From Triglochin maritima (lineage: Eukaryota; Streptophyta; Magnoliopsida; Alismatales; Juncaginaceae), in NCBI GenBank assembly GCA_963682175.1, contig OY821789.1, forward strand, positions 8,122,001-8,186,000: DNA of 64,000 nucleotides, given 5' to 3'. The notes beneath the pieces were generated by a model. The model was not told the origin of the DNA. It saw nothing but the letters and a program-made list of their open reading frames with translations, and did not search any database. Shown piece by piece: positions 54,901 through 64,000 of the stretch. Numbering within the stretch: position 1 is the stretch's first letter; every line of letters begins with the position of its first letter. The position numbers and the translations under genes were made by a program.

Positions 54901-56869
54901 TGTAACGTACCCGAAAACAGCGGAAAATTTAAACAATAATAAAGACCGTCAACGGTCAACACTGGGCACGTCACGGGAAAATCAACCAACATATATATAT
55001 AAAATATATAAGGTACAGACCCACGTGGAAGTCAACTATACAGACTATACCGACTGACTGTGATTACAACAAAAGCTATACAACATGTAATCACCTCAAA
55101 AGAAGAAGACAACTACAGGATCCGATCTCGGGGGCACCGTCCTCGGTCACCACCTCAAACTCTAACCCTGCTCGCTACCTGAAATGCAAACAACAAACAT
55201 GCCTGAGTTCCCTGTAGGAACCCCGTATACCAAACCTCCTAAAATATAAAAAGGAATTAAATACAATGCAATGCTATGCACATGATCATCCGCCTCGGGC
55301 CCACAATAATGCCCTCACCGCCTCCGCGGCACTGAACCACTCCTGTCACTAGGGTCAAGTCAGTCCACCGCTGCCTCACAAGGGTCAGTCGACACCACTG
55401 CTCCCCAAAAAGTGCAGGAAGGAACCCCCGGTACACGCCGCACCCAAGGAGCGAGTCAGCCCGCCGAATACACAACTCGGGTCAGACGACAGCCACTGCT
55501 CCCCCAAGAGTCGTCTAACGCGCACCCTGCCGGAACATCCTCGGCCTACCGCTAAACCCTCGCAAACTGCCCAAGGTTTACGGTACACATCCCTCACACC
55601 CCGCTCGGTAAGAGAGGAAAAAGGTACAACAATAATACGCCTTCGTCGAAGGTGAAATCCGTAGCTCTCAAAGCCGGTAATCAACCGTCGCCTCGGAGCC
55701 GGTAGTCGACCTGACATCGACGGATCGCGTGTGGATAAATCCACCAACCTGTGGCAGATCGGTCGACCGCTACAAGTACACCGGTCGACCGGTCCCCCAC
55801 ACAGTACACAGTACTGTACAAACAAATCTACCGGTCGAACCACGCCAACCGAATTACCGACCAATCGGTCGAACAAAAGTCATCTAGCGGTCGACCGTTT
55901 GGAAGGTCTACGCTATACAATTTTATATAATATATATATCCGATCGGTCGAACCAAGGGGTCGTTCGACCGATAACAGGACTTTCAATATTTTGCTCAAG
56001 TCTCGTTCGGTCGACCGGAACTGAAATATAGTTCGACTGAATCAACACAAGCACTCTACCGCTTAATTAAATGCTCAGTCGGTCGACCGAGAGTTAAAGA
56101 GCGGTCGACCGTTTTGATGGTCAAAGCTCCCAACCGACTTAGCATCGAATGGATCGGTCGAACAAGGTAAGGACGTTCGACCGTTTAATAAGTCAAAATC
56201 CCCAACCGACCCATTCTCATCGTTATTCGGTCGACCGGCTAAGTGGTCCCGTTCGACCGATAACAGTAAATCCCCTTTTTCCCGCACAAATCTGGCATAA
56301 CGGTCGACCGTCTAACGACATCGTTCGACCGTTCGCGGGTAAATATCAATATAATAATAGGATCGGTCGACTGCCCACAGGCACCGGTCGACCGATCGTC
56401 GTCTTCAACCTCTGAATTGGTTGAATTCCGACGGGGAATTCGACACCAACGTCGATCCCCAACACTCACAAAGCACAAGTGAGTTATATTGAAGATTTGG
56501 CATACCTTTTTGACGGTTGAAGAAGCCTCCCGAGCTTGAGTATCTTCACTCCTCTTCTTCTTCCTTCTTCTCCTTCTTCTCCTCTTCTTCTTCTTCACCT
56601 TCTTCTTCTTCTTCTCTAAACTCTTCTCTCACTCTCTGATAAATCAAGAATTGAAGAAGAACGTTTTTACCAAACAAACTTATCTCAATCTTATCTTCAC
56701 TATATATATTTACCTCAAAACTCAACACCTCTAAATCATCCAATCCAATCCCAACACCTCATTTCTCAACCTTATCCAATTCTCCACCTCATCCTTCACT
56801 AAACATGGTTTAATTAAGTTAATTAGGTTTAGGTTTAGTTAATTAAGGGATTTAGATTAGGTTATTACA
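54901..56869 (-). repeat. Left LTR (3' LTR of the element)
   Basis: It runs from TGTAACGTACCCG to GGTTATTACA on the plus strand, the same length as the right LTR. It contains a CGGTCGACCG array, a CTT-rich tract near 56550-56620 and a TTAATTAAG/TTTAGG-rich end. Confidence 0.95.
55760..56394. repeat. CGGTCGACCG palindrome array in the left LTR
   Basis: I count nine full 10-bp palindromes (the first at 55760-55769, 55782-55791 and 55888-55897; the last at 56385-56394) plus about eight half-type copies (CGGTCGAAC or GTTCGACCG). The next base usually extends the palindrome or breaks it, and spacing is irregular. Confidence 0.9.
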
Positions 56870-56882
56870 ATCTACCCTCCTT
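56870..56882 (-). promoter_or_regulatory. Polypurine tract of the gypsy element
   Basis: On the minus strand AAGGAGGGTAGAT abuts the 3' LTR. It is the expected purine-rich primer for plus-strand DNA synthesis. Confidence 0.65.
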
Positions 56883-56918
56883 AAAGAAATTTCGTCCGCG
56901 AAATTCGAAACAACAGAC

Positions 56919-57820
56919 TCACCGAAACAACTCTGGATACTGCTTCCTGACATCCTCCTTGATCTCCCAGGTAGCCTCTCTGACACTGTGATGCTGCCAC
57001 CTGACTTTCACCATCGGAATCGCTCTCCTCCTGAGCTGATGTACCATCTGATCCACAATCTCTACTGGTCTCTCATCTAACGACAAATCCTGCTGGATCT
57101 CCGGTACTGATATCTCTATCACATGAGCTGGATCGGCCACGTACTTCCTCAGCATAGAAACATGGAAGACGTTGTGAAGTCCTGCAAACTGTGGCGGTAG
57201 TGCAATCCTATATGCCACCTCACCGACCCGATCCAATATCTCAAAAGGTCCGACATATCTCGGACTCAGCTTCCCCTTCTTCCCGAATCTCATCACCCCT
57301 CTGGAAGGCGAGATCTTCAGGAAGACATGATCTCCTACCTCAAAAGTCAGCTCACGCCTCCGCGTATCAGCATAACTCTTCTGTCTGCTCTGCGCCGTAG
57401 CTAGTCGTCTCCGAATCACGTCGACCTTCTCTGAATACAACTGGATAATGTCAGGTCCAACTAGCTGTCTCTCGCCCACATCACTCCAGCATACCGGTGA
57501 TCTACACGGTCTCCCGTATAATGCCTCATAGGGTGCCATCCCAATACTCGAGTGGTAGCTGTTGTTGTAGGCGAACTCGATCAACGGCAAATGCTCATCC
57601 CAATGTCCTGCCCAGTCAAGTGTACACGCTCTCAGCATGTCCTCCAAAGTCTGTATCGTCCGCTCTGACTGGCCATCTGTCTGTGGGTGGAAAGCTGTGC
57701 TAAACTTCAGACGTGTCCCCAGTGCTCTGTGTAGACTCTCCCAAAATCTCGAAGTGAATCTGGGATCTCTGTCTGAAATAATACTGACTGGTACGCCATG
57801 AAGTCTGACAATCTCCAGGT
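56919..57820 (-). pseudogene. Integrase C-terminal part with chromodomain-like tail (fragment)
   Basis: The frame reads [17 protein letters not shown] (holding the second Asp of the DDE triad), then PQTDGQSER (Glu), [11 protein letters not shown] and the GPF.I..VG.VAYRL-type SH3-like segment. It ends with a chromodomain-like tail, [16 protein letters not shown]. The zinc-binding HHCC region and the first catalytic Asp are absent. At about 57813-57822 the sequence passes from RNase H (HALKTW) directly into this part in another frame, marking the deletion junction. Confidence 0.88.
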
Positions 57821-58081
57821 CTTCAGTGCATGAACCACTGCTGCTAACTCCAAATCATGTGTCGGGTAATTCCTCTCATGGACCTTCAGCTGTCTGGATG
57901 CGTATGCGATCACCCTCCCGTGCTGCATAAGTACACATCCTAAGCCAATCCCTGAAGCGTCGCTATAAATCACGAATCCACCCGTGCCACTCGGCAATGA
58001 TAAAACTGGTGCTGTGGTCAACAGTCTCTTCAGCTCCTGAAAGCTGTCCTCGCACTTCTGCGACCAAACAAAAGTGACTCA
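57813..58081 (-). pseudogene. RNase H N-terminal part, after an in-frame stop
   Basis: Directly continuing the polyprotein frame, a TGA at 58079-58081 follows LTALTQK. The frame then reopens as [17 protein letters not shown] and [15 protein letters not shown], typical of Ty3/gypsy RNase H. TGA in place of a CGA arginine codon would fit a methyl-CpG transition (inference). The domain is cut off after HALKTW by the deletion. Confidence 0.85.
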
Positions 58082-60520
58082 CTTCTGCGTCAGAGCTGTC
58101 AGTGGTGCTGCCAATCTCGAGAAGTCTTTGATGAAGCGACGATAATAACCCGCCAATCCAACAAAGCTCCTAATCTCCGTCACGCTCGTAGGGGTCCTCC
58201 ACTGTGTCACCGCCTCTACCTTCGCCGGATCCACTGATATCCCTTCTGCCGATACAATGTGTCCGAGGAATGCCACTCTGTCCAACCAAAACTCGCACTT
58301 TGAGAACTTAGCATATAACTGCTGAGCCCTCAAGATGCTGAGTACAATCCTCAGATGCTCTCTGTGCTGCTCCACATCTGGTGAATAGATCAAGATGTCA
58401 TCCACGAAGACAATCACAAATATATCAATGTACTGCCTGAATGTCCGGTGCATCAGATCCATGAACGCTGCCGGAGCATTCGTCAATCCAAATGGCATCA
58501 CCAAGAACTCATAGTGTCCATATCTCGTCCTGAAGGCTGTCTTCTGGATGTCCTCATCTCGGATCCTCAACTGGTGATATCCTGAACGCAGGTCAATCTT
58601 CGAGAAAACCTTCGCTGACTGCAGCTGGTCAAAGAGGTCCTCAATCCTAGGTAAGGGATACCTATTCTTCACCGTCACCTGGTTCAGCATCCTGTAGTCT
58701 ATGCACATCCTCAAGGATCCGTCCTTCTTCTTCACAAACAAAACTGGTGCACCCCAAGGCGAGACGCTCGGTCTGATAAATCCAGAGTCCATCAACTCCT
58801 GCAACTGTTTCTTCAACTCTGTCAACTCAGCAGGTGCCATCCGGTATGGAGCCTTCGACTGTGGTGTAGTGCCGGCTACCAACTCAATGCCGAACTCCAA
58901 CTCTCGGTGTGGTGGTAAACCTGGAATCTCCGCTGGAAAAACATCCGCGAACTCCTGCACCACCTCAATGTCCTCTAGCCTCTGGGACTCTGCCTCCGCA
59001 ACTACAAGTGTCGCCAGAAAAGCTGCACATCCCTGCTGTAACAGTCTCTGAGCTCTCACAGCAGATACAATAATGCGACCCCCTCTGCTTCTGATCCCTC
59101 TAATCAGAATATCAGGCAAACCCTTCCTCGGGATCAAAATCTTCTTCTCACGGCACAAGACTCGAACATCATATTGGGACAGCCAATCCATCCCAAGTAT
59201 GACATCAAAGTCCTCCATCGGTAGCAAGACCAGGTCTGCCGGAAACTCCTGATCTCCCGAAACAACCGTGGCGCCGGGGACAAATCTCCCCACAGTGCCC
59301 ACCAGACCCAGGGGTGTGCTGACCTCCAACGTGGCAGTCAACATCGCAAGGGTACAGCCCAACACTCCCGCAAATCGCTCTGAGATGAACGAGTGTGTCG
59401 CGCCACAATCAAATAACACCCTAGCTACTGAATCTGCGACAAGAAGTGTACCTTCCACGACAGCGCCTCCATCCCGAGCCTCCTCTGCCTGGATGGTGAA
59501 AACTCTGCCAGTGCGCTGCCCCTGCTGTGGTCGGAAAGGTGGTCTACCTCCGCCTCCTCCTCTGCCTGGTGCGGGTAAACCCGGTGGTCTGCTCGGCCCA
59601 GCTCCTCGGCTCGGACAGCTCCTGATAAAGTGACCCAGCTGGCCACACCCATGACATGCTCCGGAGGTGAAGCATGGCCCGGAGTGAAACCTCCCACAAG
59701 TACCACAAGGCTCTGGTCGTGGTACTGCAACTCCTGCCCCCTCGTATCGGGGCCTCTTGCCCGGATTCCCTCCAATCTGACCTCCTGGCCTCCCAGAGAA
59801 CCTACCTGATGGTCTCCTCTCATCCTGGTAGTTCTCTCTGTAGTCACGATCAAGAACAGTAGCACTCTTCACCGCATCAGCTAATGTGCGTGGCATATGT
59901 GTCAGCACCTTCGTCCTCAACTGCTTCCGGAGCCCTCGGACGAACTTCCCTGCTCTCTGCTCCTGCGTAACGTACATCTCGGGACAGTAACGCTCAAGGG
60001 CGTTGAACTTCCCGATGTAGCCTGCCAGGGTCATGTCTCCCTGCTGAAGACTCAGAAACTCCTCTCTCTTCTCGTCCTGAACATGCTGCGGAAAATACTG
60101 CTCGTTGAACTCGCCAACGAACTCCTCCCAGGCTATATCATCTCTGTCCGCAAACACCACTGCAGATGTGGACCTCCACCAGTTGGACGCAGCACCGCCC
60201 AAAACATAAGTAGCCAGGCCCACTCTCGCCTCTGGAGGACAACCAATAGCACTGAAGATCTTCTGCATCGTGAAGATCCACTCCTCCGCAGCCTCCGCGT
60301 CGTACTGCCCCAGAAAGGTAGGCGGATGCTGGCGCATAAACCGGTCATGCATAGCGCCAGTCCCCGTCTGCCCAGTCTGTGCCGTCTGCTGCTGTAGCAT
60401 CTCCGTCAGACGTCCGACCGTATCGAACAACGTCCGACGCTCATCCTCCCAAGCCTCATCCCTCGCAGTCTCACTCTCACCGCGAGTATGGGCAACCGCC
60501 TTCTCCCGTCTAGGAGGCAT
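58079..60520 (-). CDS. Gag-protease-reverse transcriptase ORF of the gypsy element
   Basis: I prefer the start at 60520 (MPPRREKAV), the usual beginning in this clade; an upstream Met at 60565 is also in frame. In order: a retrotransposon gag domain (about residues 40-240, including [14 protein letters not shown] and NWWRS), a CCHC zinc knuckle [14 protein letters not shown] at about 290, and an aspartic protease motif [11 protein letters not shown] at about 370. In the protease, Cys replaces the more usual Ser. Reverse transcriptase follows with the catalytic [10 protein letters not shown] at about 705 and FLGH downstream. The frame is intact for 813 codons, then ends at a premature TGA where RNase H should continue. 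Confidence 0.93.
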   Translation of the reverse strand: MPPRREKAVAHTRGESETARDEAWEDERRTLFDTVGRLTEMLQQQTAQTGQTGTGAMHDRFMRQHPPTFLGQYDAEAAEEWIFTMQKIFSAIGCPPEARVGLATYVLGGAASNWWRSTSAVVFADRDDIAWEEFVGEFNEQYFPQHVQDEKREEFLSLQQGDMTLAGYIGKFNALERYCPEMYVTQEQRAGKFVRGLRKQLRTKVLTHMPRTLADAVKSATVLDRDYRENYQDERRPSGRFSGRPGGQIGGNPGKRPRYEGAGVAVPRPEPCGTCGRFHSGPCFTSGACHGCGQLGHFIRSCPSRGAGPSRPPGLPAPGRGGGGGRPPFRPQQGQRTGRVFTIQAEEARDGGAVVEGTLLVADSVARVLFDCGATHSFISERFAGVLGCTLAMLTATLEVSTPLGLVGTVGRFVPGATVVSGDQEFPADLVLLPMEDFDVILGMDWLSQYDVRVLCREKKILIPRKGLPDILIRGIRSRGGRIIVSAVRAQRLLQQGCAAFLATLVVAEAESQRLEDIEVVQEFADVFPAEIPGLPPHRELEFGIELVAGTTPQSKAPYRMAPAELTELKKQLQELMDSGFIRPSVSPWGAPVLFVKKKDGSLRMCIDYRMLNQVTVKNRYPLPRIEDLFDQLQSAKVFSKIDLRSGYHQLRIRDEDIQKTAFRTRYGHYEFLVMPFGLTNAPAAFMDLMHRTFRQYIDIFVIVFVDDILIYSPDVEQHREHLRIVLSILRAQQLYAKFSKCEFWLDRVAFLGHIVSAEGISVDPAKVEAVTQWRTPTSVTEIRSFVGLAGYYRRFIKDFSRLAAPLTALTQK

Positions 60521-60628
60521 CTGCCAAAGGAAACAAGACAATATCAATATAATCTGTGCATGCATGATCCTCTAGACCTAACTCCTAACTCAAAGGTGGT
60601 TTCTTTGGACAAGTACGCCGAGATCAAC

Positions 60629-60640
60629 GCTCTGATACCA
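60629..60640 (-). promoter_or_regulatory. Primer-binding site (initiator tRNA-Met type)
   Basis: On the minus strand TGGTATCAGAGC lies 3 nt inside the 5' LTR end. It is complementary to the 3' end of initiator tRNA-Met, the common primer of plant LTR retrotransposons. Confidence 0.88.
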
Positions 60641-60643
60641 AAT

Positions 60644-62612
60644 TGTAACGTACCCGAAAACAGCGGAAAATTTAAACAATAATAAAGACCGTCAACGGTC
60701 AACACTGGGCACGTCACGGGAAAATCAACCAACATATATATATATAATATATAAGGTACAGACCCACGTGGAAGTCAACTATACAGACTATACCGACTGA
60801 CTGTGATTACAACAAAAGCTATACAACATGTAATCACCTCAAAAGAAGAAGACAACTACAGGATCCGATCTCGGGGGCACCGTCCTCGGTCACCACCTCA
60901 AACTCTAACCCTGCTCGCTACCTGAAATGCAAACAACAAACATGCCTGAGTTCCCTGTAGGAACCCCGTATACCAAACCTCCTAAAATATAAAAAGGAAT
61001 TAAATACAATGCAATGCTATGCACATGATCATCCGTCTCGGGCCCACAATAATGCCCTCACCGCCTCCGCGGCACTGAACCACTCCTGTCACTAGGGTCA
61101 AGTCAGTCCACCGCTGCCTCACAAGGGTCAGTCGACACCACTGCTCCCCAAAAAGTGCAGGAAGGAACCCCCGGTACACGCCGCACCCAAGGAGCGAGTC
61201 AGCCCGCCGAATACACAACTCGGGTCAGACGACAGCCACTGCTCCCCCAAGAGTCGTCTAACGCGCACCCTGCCGGAACATCCTCGGCCTACCGCTAAAC
61301 CCTCGCAAACTGCCCAAGGTTTACGGTACACATCCCTCACACCCCGCTCGGTAAGAGAGGAAAAAGGTACAACAATAATACGCCTTCGTCGAAGGTGAAA
61401 TCCGTAGCTCTCAAAGCCGGTAATCAACCGTCGCCTCGGAGCCGGTAGTCGACCTGACATCGACGGATCGCGTGTGGATAAATCCACCAACCTGTGGCAG
61501 ATCGGTCGACCGCTACAAGTACACCGGTCGACCGGTCCCCCACACAGTACACAGTACTGTACAAACAAATCTACCGGTCGAACCACGCCAACCGAATTAC
61601 CGACCAATCGGTCGAACAAAAGTCATCTAGCGGTCGACCGTTTGGAAGGTCTACGCTATACAATTTTATATAATATATATATCCGATCGGTCGAACCAAG
61701 GGGTCGTTCGACCGATAACAGGACTTTCAATATTTTGCTCAAGTCTCGTTCGGTCGACCGGAACTGAAATATAGTTCGACTGAATCAACACAAGCACTCT
61801 ACCGCTTAATTAAATGCTCAGTCGGTCGACCGAGAGTTAAAGAGCGGTCGACCGTTTTGATGGTCAAAGCTCCCAACCGACTTAGCATCGAATGGATCGG
61901 TCGAACAAGGTAAGGACGTTCGACCGTTTAATAAGTCAAAATCCCCAACCGACCCATTCTCATCGTTATTCGGTCGACCGGCTAAGTGGTCCCGTTCGAC
62001 CGATAACAGTAAATCCCCTTTTTCCCGCACAAATCTGGCATAACGGTCGACCGTCTAACGACATCGTTCGACCGTTCGCGGGTAAATATCAATATAATAA
62101 TAGGATCGGTCGACTGCCCACAGGCACCGGTCGACCGATCGTCGTCTTCAACCTCTGAATTGGTTGAATTCCGACGGGGAATTCGACACCAACGTCGATC
62201 CCCAACACTCACAAAGCACAAGTGAGTTATATTGAAGATTTGGCATACCTTTTTGACGGTTGAAGAAGCCTCCCGAGCTTGAGTATCTTCACTCCTCTTC
62301 TTCTTCCTTCTTCTCCTTCTTCTCCTCTTCTTCTTCTTCACCTTCTTCTTCTTCTTCTCTAAACTCTTCTCTCACTCTCTGATAAATCAAGAATTGAAGA
62401 AGAACGTTTTTACCAAACAAACTTATCTCAATCTTATCTTCACTATATATATTTACCTCAAAACTCAACACCTCTAAATCATCCAATCCAATCCCAACAC
62501 CTCATTTCTCAACCTTATCCAATTCTCCACCTCATCCTTCACTAAACATGGTTTAATTAAGTTAATTAGGTTTAGGTTTAGTTAATTAAGGGATTTAGAT
62601 TAGGTTATTACA
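60644..62612 (-). repeat. Right LTR (5' LTR of the element)
   Basis: It has the same length and almost the same sequence as the left LTR; all features are shifted by 5743 bp. The near-identity marks a recent insertion. Confidence 0.95.
61503..62137. repeat. CGGTCGACCG palindrome array in the right LTR
   Basis: This is the same array as in the left LTR, with nine full palindromes and about eight half-type copies. Confidence 0.9.
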
Positions 62613-62634
62613 TTTCCACTTCTACTCTCCACAG

Positions 62635-63690
62635 TTTTGAAATTGTGCCCGGTAATATTAATTTTTCTGATCCGTTTGTCTTTCCTAGTGTTATTTGAGA
62701 TAAATATTTTTTTCATTCTTATATTTATATTTATTAATAATTGGTAATAATATCAAATATTGAAATTATACTCTCTTTACAGTCTTCAAATTGTGCCTGG
62801 TGATATCAATTTTCTGATCCGTGTGTCTTTCCTGGTGTTATTTGAGATAAATATTTTTTTCATTCTTATATTTATAGTTATTAATAATTGGTAATAATAT
62901 CAAATATTGAAATTATACTCTCTTTACAGTCTTCAAATTGTGCCTGGTGATATCAATTTTCTGATCCGTGTGTCTTTCCTGGTGTTATTTGAGGTAATTA
63001 TTTTTTCATTCTTATATTTATAGTTATTAATAATTGGTAATAATATCAAATATTGAAATTATACTCTCTTTACAGTCTTCGAATTGTGCCTGGTGATATC
63101 AATTTTCTGATCCGTGTATCTTTCCTGGTGATATTTGAGGTAATTATTTTTTCATTCTTATATTTATAGTTATTAATAATTGTTAATAATATCAAATATT
63201 GAAATTCTACTGTCTTCACAGTCTTCAAATTGTGCCTGGTGATAACTATTTTTTCTGATCCGTGTGTCTTTCCTGGTGTTATTTTAGGTAATTATTTTTT
63301 TCATTCTTATATTTATAGTTATTAATAATTGTTAATAATATCAAATATTGAAATTCTACTCTCTTCACAGTCTTGAAATTGTGCCTAGTGATAACTTTTT
63401 TTCTGATCCGTGTGTCTTTCCTGGGGGTATTTGAGGTAATTATTTTTTTCATTCTTATATTTATAGTTACTAATAATTGGTAATAATATCAAATATTGAA
63501 ATTCTACTCTTTTCACAGTCTTCAAATTGTGCCTGGTGATATCAATTTTTGTTATCCGTGTATTTTTCCTGGTAAAATTTGAGGTAATTTTTTATTCATT
63601 TTTAATTTCTATTTATGTCACATTATTAATAATTGGTAATAATATCAAATCTTGATATAATTTGTAATATAAAACTGATTAAAGAATTTT
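62635..63690. repeat. Seven-copy ~147-bp tandem repeat with exon-like cores
   Basis: Core starts (TCTTCAAATTGTGCCTGGTG or variants) lie at 62635, 62783, 62930, 63076, 63222, 63371 and 63529, with spacing 148, 147, 146, 146, 149 and 158. Most units are preceded by a TTTACAG/TTCACAG acceptor-like sequence, and units 3-7 are followed by GAGGTAATT-type donors. The ~64-nt cores are open in one frame (for example VPGDINFLIRVSFLV). Units 1 and 2 have GAGATAAAT where later ones have the donor. The AT-rich remainder (CATTCTTATATTTATAG, TTATTAATAATTG) is intron-like. Confidence 0.85.
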
Positions 63691-63707
63691 TCATTGTAGT
63701 TAACAAA

Positions 63708-63935
63708 ATGATTGCGGTAAGTGTGTACTTTGGCGGTGAAATAGTTCAAAATGCAAGTTACGGTGTAGAGTACACGATAGGTCCAAGACTTACACTTTCA
63801 ACGAGCGAAAATGTAACCTTAGAAGAACTTAAGAGTTGGATATATCAAGGTTTGAATGTCGAAGAATCTCAGTACTCGATGAATATTCAGTATCGTTGTA
63901 ACATTGCACCAACCGGTTACTTTTTTTTAATGTGA
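63708..63935 (+). pseudogene. N-terminal part of a MULE-like transposase protein, frameshifted
   Basis: After an acceptor-like CATTGTAG the frame MIAVSVYFGGEIVQN runs through LEELKSWIYQGLN and YRCNIAPTGYFF. A beta-rich N-terminal region with a YxGG motif, ending at a FxVxxD-type segment, is typical of plant Mutator-like transposase proteins, but I rate the family only as likely. The frame ends at 63933-63935 right after a run of eight T at 63921. One extra T would continue the frame as NVMSVYDENSWRISYETA to the window end. It is either a real one-base loss or a homopolymer sequencing error. The rest of the gene lies outside the window. Confidence 0.4.
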
Positions 63936-64000
63936 TGTCTGTATATGATGAGAATTCTTGGAGAATATCCTATGAAACAGCTTATTCCAAAATGGGAATG

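Larger units (their letters stand above)
54901..62612 (-). mobile_element. Complete Ty3/gypsy chromovirus-type element, young but defective
   Basis: Two 1969-bp LTRs (54901-56869 and 60644-62612) enclose the internal region, with a 5-bp target duplication TTTCC (54896-54900 and 62613-62617). The LTRs are nearly identical: I noticed two substitutions, near 54993/60736 and 55288/61031. The element reads on the minus strand, so the right-hand LTR is its 5' LTR. The internal region encodes gag, protease, reverse transcriptase and an RNase H start, then, after an internal deletion, the end of integrase with a chromodomain-like tail, which suggests a Tekay/Del-type chromovirus. A stop codon and the deletion mean this copy cannot supply its own proteins. 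It interrupts the sequence between the hairpin array and the 147-bp repeat. Confidence 0.95.

Noticed and set aside
54649..54939. 11-residue peptide repeats on both strands
   Set aside because: They result from a 33-bp palindromic array being a multiple of three; no start context or homology supports translation.
55385..56743. Frames of 163, 119, 97 and 88 residues, each present again 5743 bp downstream
   Set aside because: They are exact repeats because both LTRs are nearly identical. Nothing resembles a protein family, and the Lys/Glu-rich frame comes from a CTT tract.

Overview
This is nuclear DNA from a flowering plant, almost certainly a eudicot. The genes have GT-AG introns and encode plant housekeeping proteins: a mitochondrial di/tricarboxylate carrier, cytosolic acetoacetyl-CoA thiolase, a chloroplast alpha/beta hydrolase of the chlorophyll dephytylase type, and a DUF946/Vps62 protein. 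They sit among hAT, Mutator and PIF elements and Ty3/gypsy LTR elements. I cannot name the species from the sequence. There is no prokaryotic, organellar or CRISPR content.

Layout. 1-5.2 kb: a truncated GRF-type zinc-finger fragment and a repeat rich in the palindrome CGGTCGACCG, split by a 1.39-kb non-autonomous hAT element. 5.3-19.0 kb: two intact tandem copies of the DTC carrier gene on the minus strand, each with six coding exons and 304 codons; between them is a decayed SPL/NZZ (SPEAR-type) repressor relic. 19.7-28.8 kb: transposon territory with a PIF-type MITE, a CCA-rich low-complexity tract, a solo gypsy LTR carrying further nested insertions, and an ACACGA-rich hAT element. 29.5-36.9 kb: an intact 13-exon acetoacetyl-CoA thiolase gene on the minus strand, with a visible TATA box and a 5'UTR intron. 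37-41 kb: two palindromic 33-bp-period arrays and a 606-bp Mutator-type TIR element. 41.4-46.1 kb: a CLD1-like hydrolase gene with three independent lesions. 49.2-54.6 kb: a DUF946/Vps62 gene that is intact except for a 2.2-kb solo LTR in exon 2. 54.6-64 kb: a third 33-bp-period hairpin array, a complete and very young but defective gypsy element (7712 bp, TSD TTTCC), a seven-copy ~147-bp tandem repeat, and the start of a transposase-like ORF that runs off the window.

Gene relations. There is no operon-like logic. The intact genes are the two DTC copies (mitochondrial organic-acid exchange) and AACT (first step of the cytosolic mevalonate pathway). CLD1 and Vps62 are disabled in this assembly. 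Related LTRs recur: the solo LTRs at 22471-26922 and 49962-52167 and the full element at 54901-62612 share terminal sequence and internal CGGTCGACCG arrays, so one lineage has repeatedly inserted here, once inside a gene.

I found no demonstrable new biological system. The signals most worth following are the hairpin arrays of different sequence sharing one 33-bp period, the CGGTCGACCG arrays in several LTR-type repeats, and the 147-bp repeat with splice-like borders. Exon coordinates were worked out by hand from reading frame, splice sites and family knowledge, with no alignment software.
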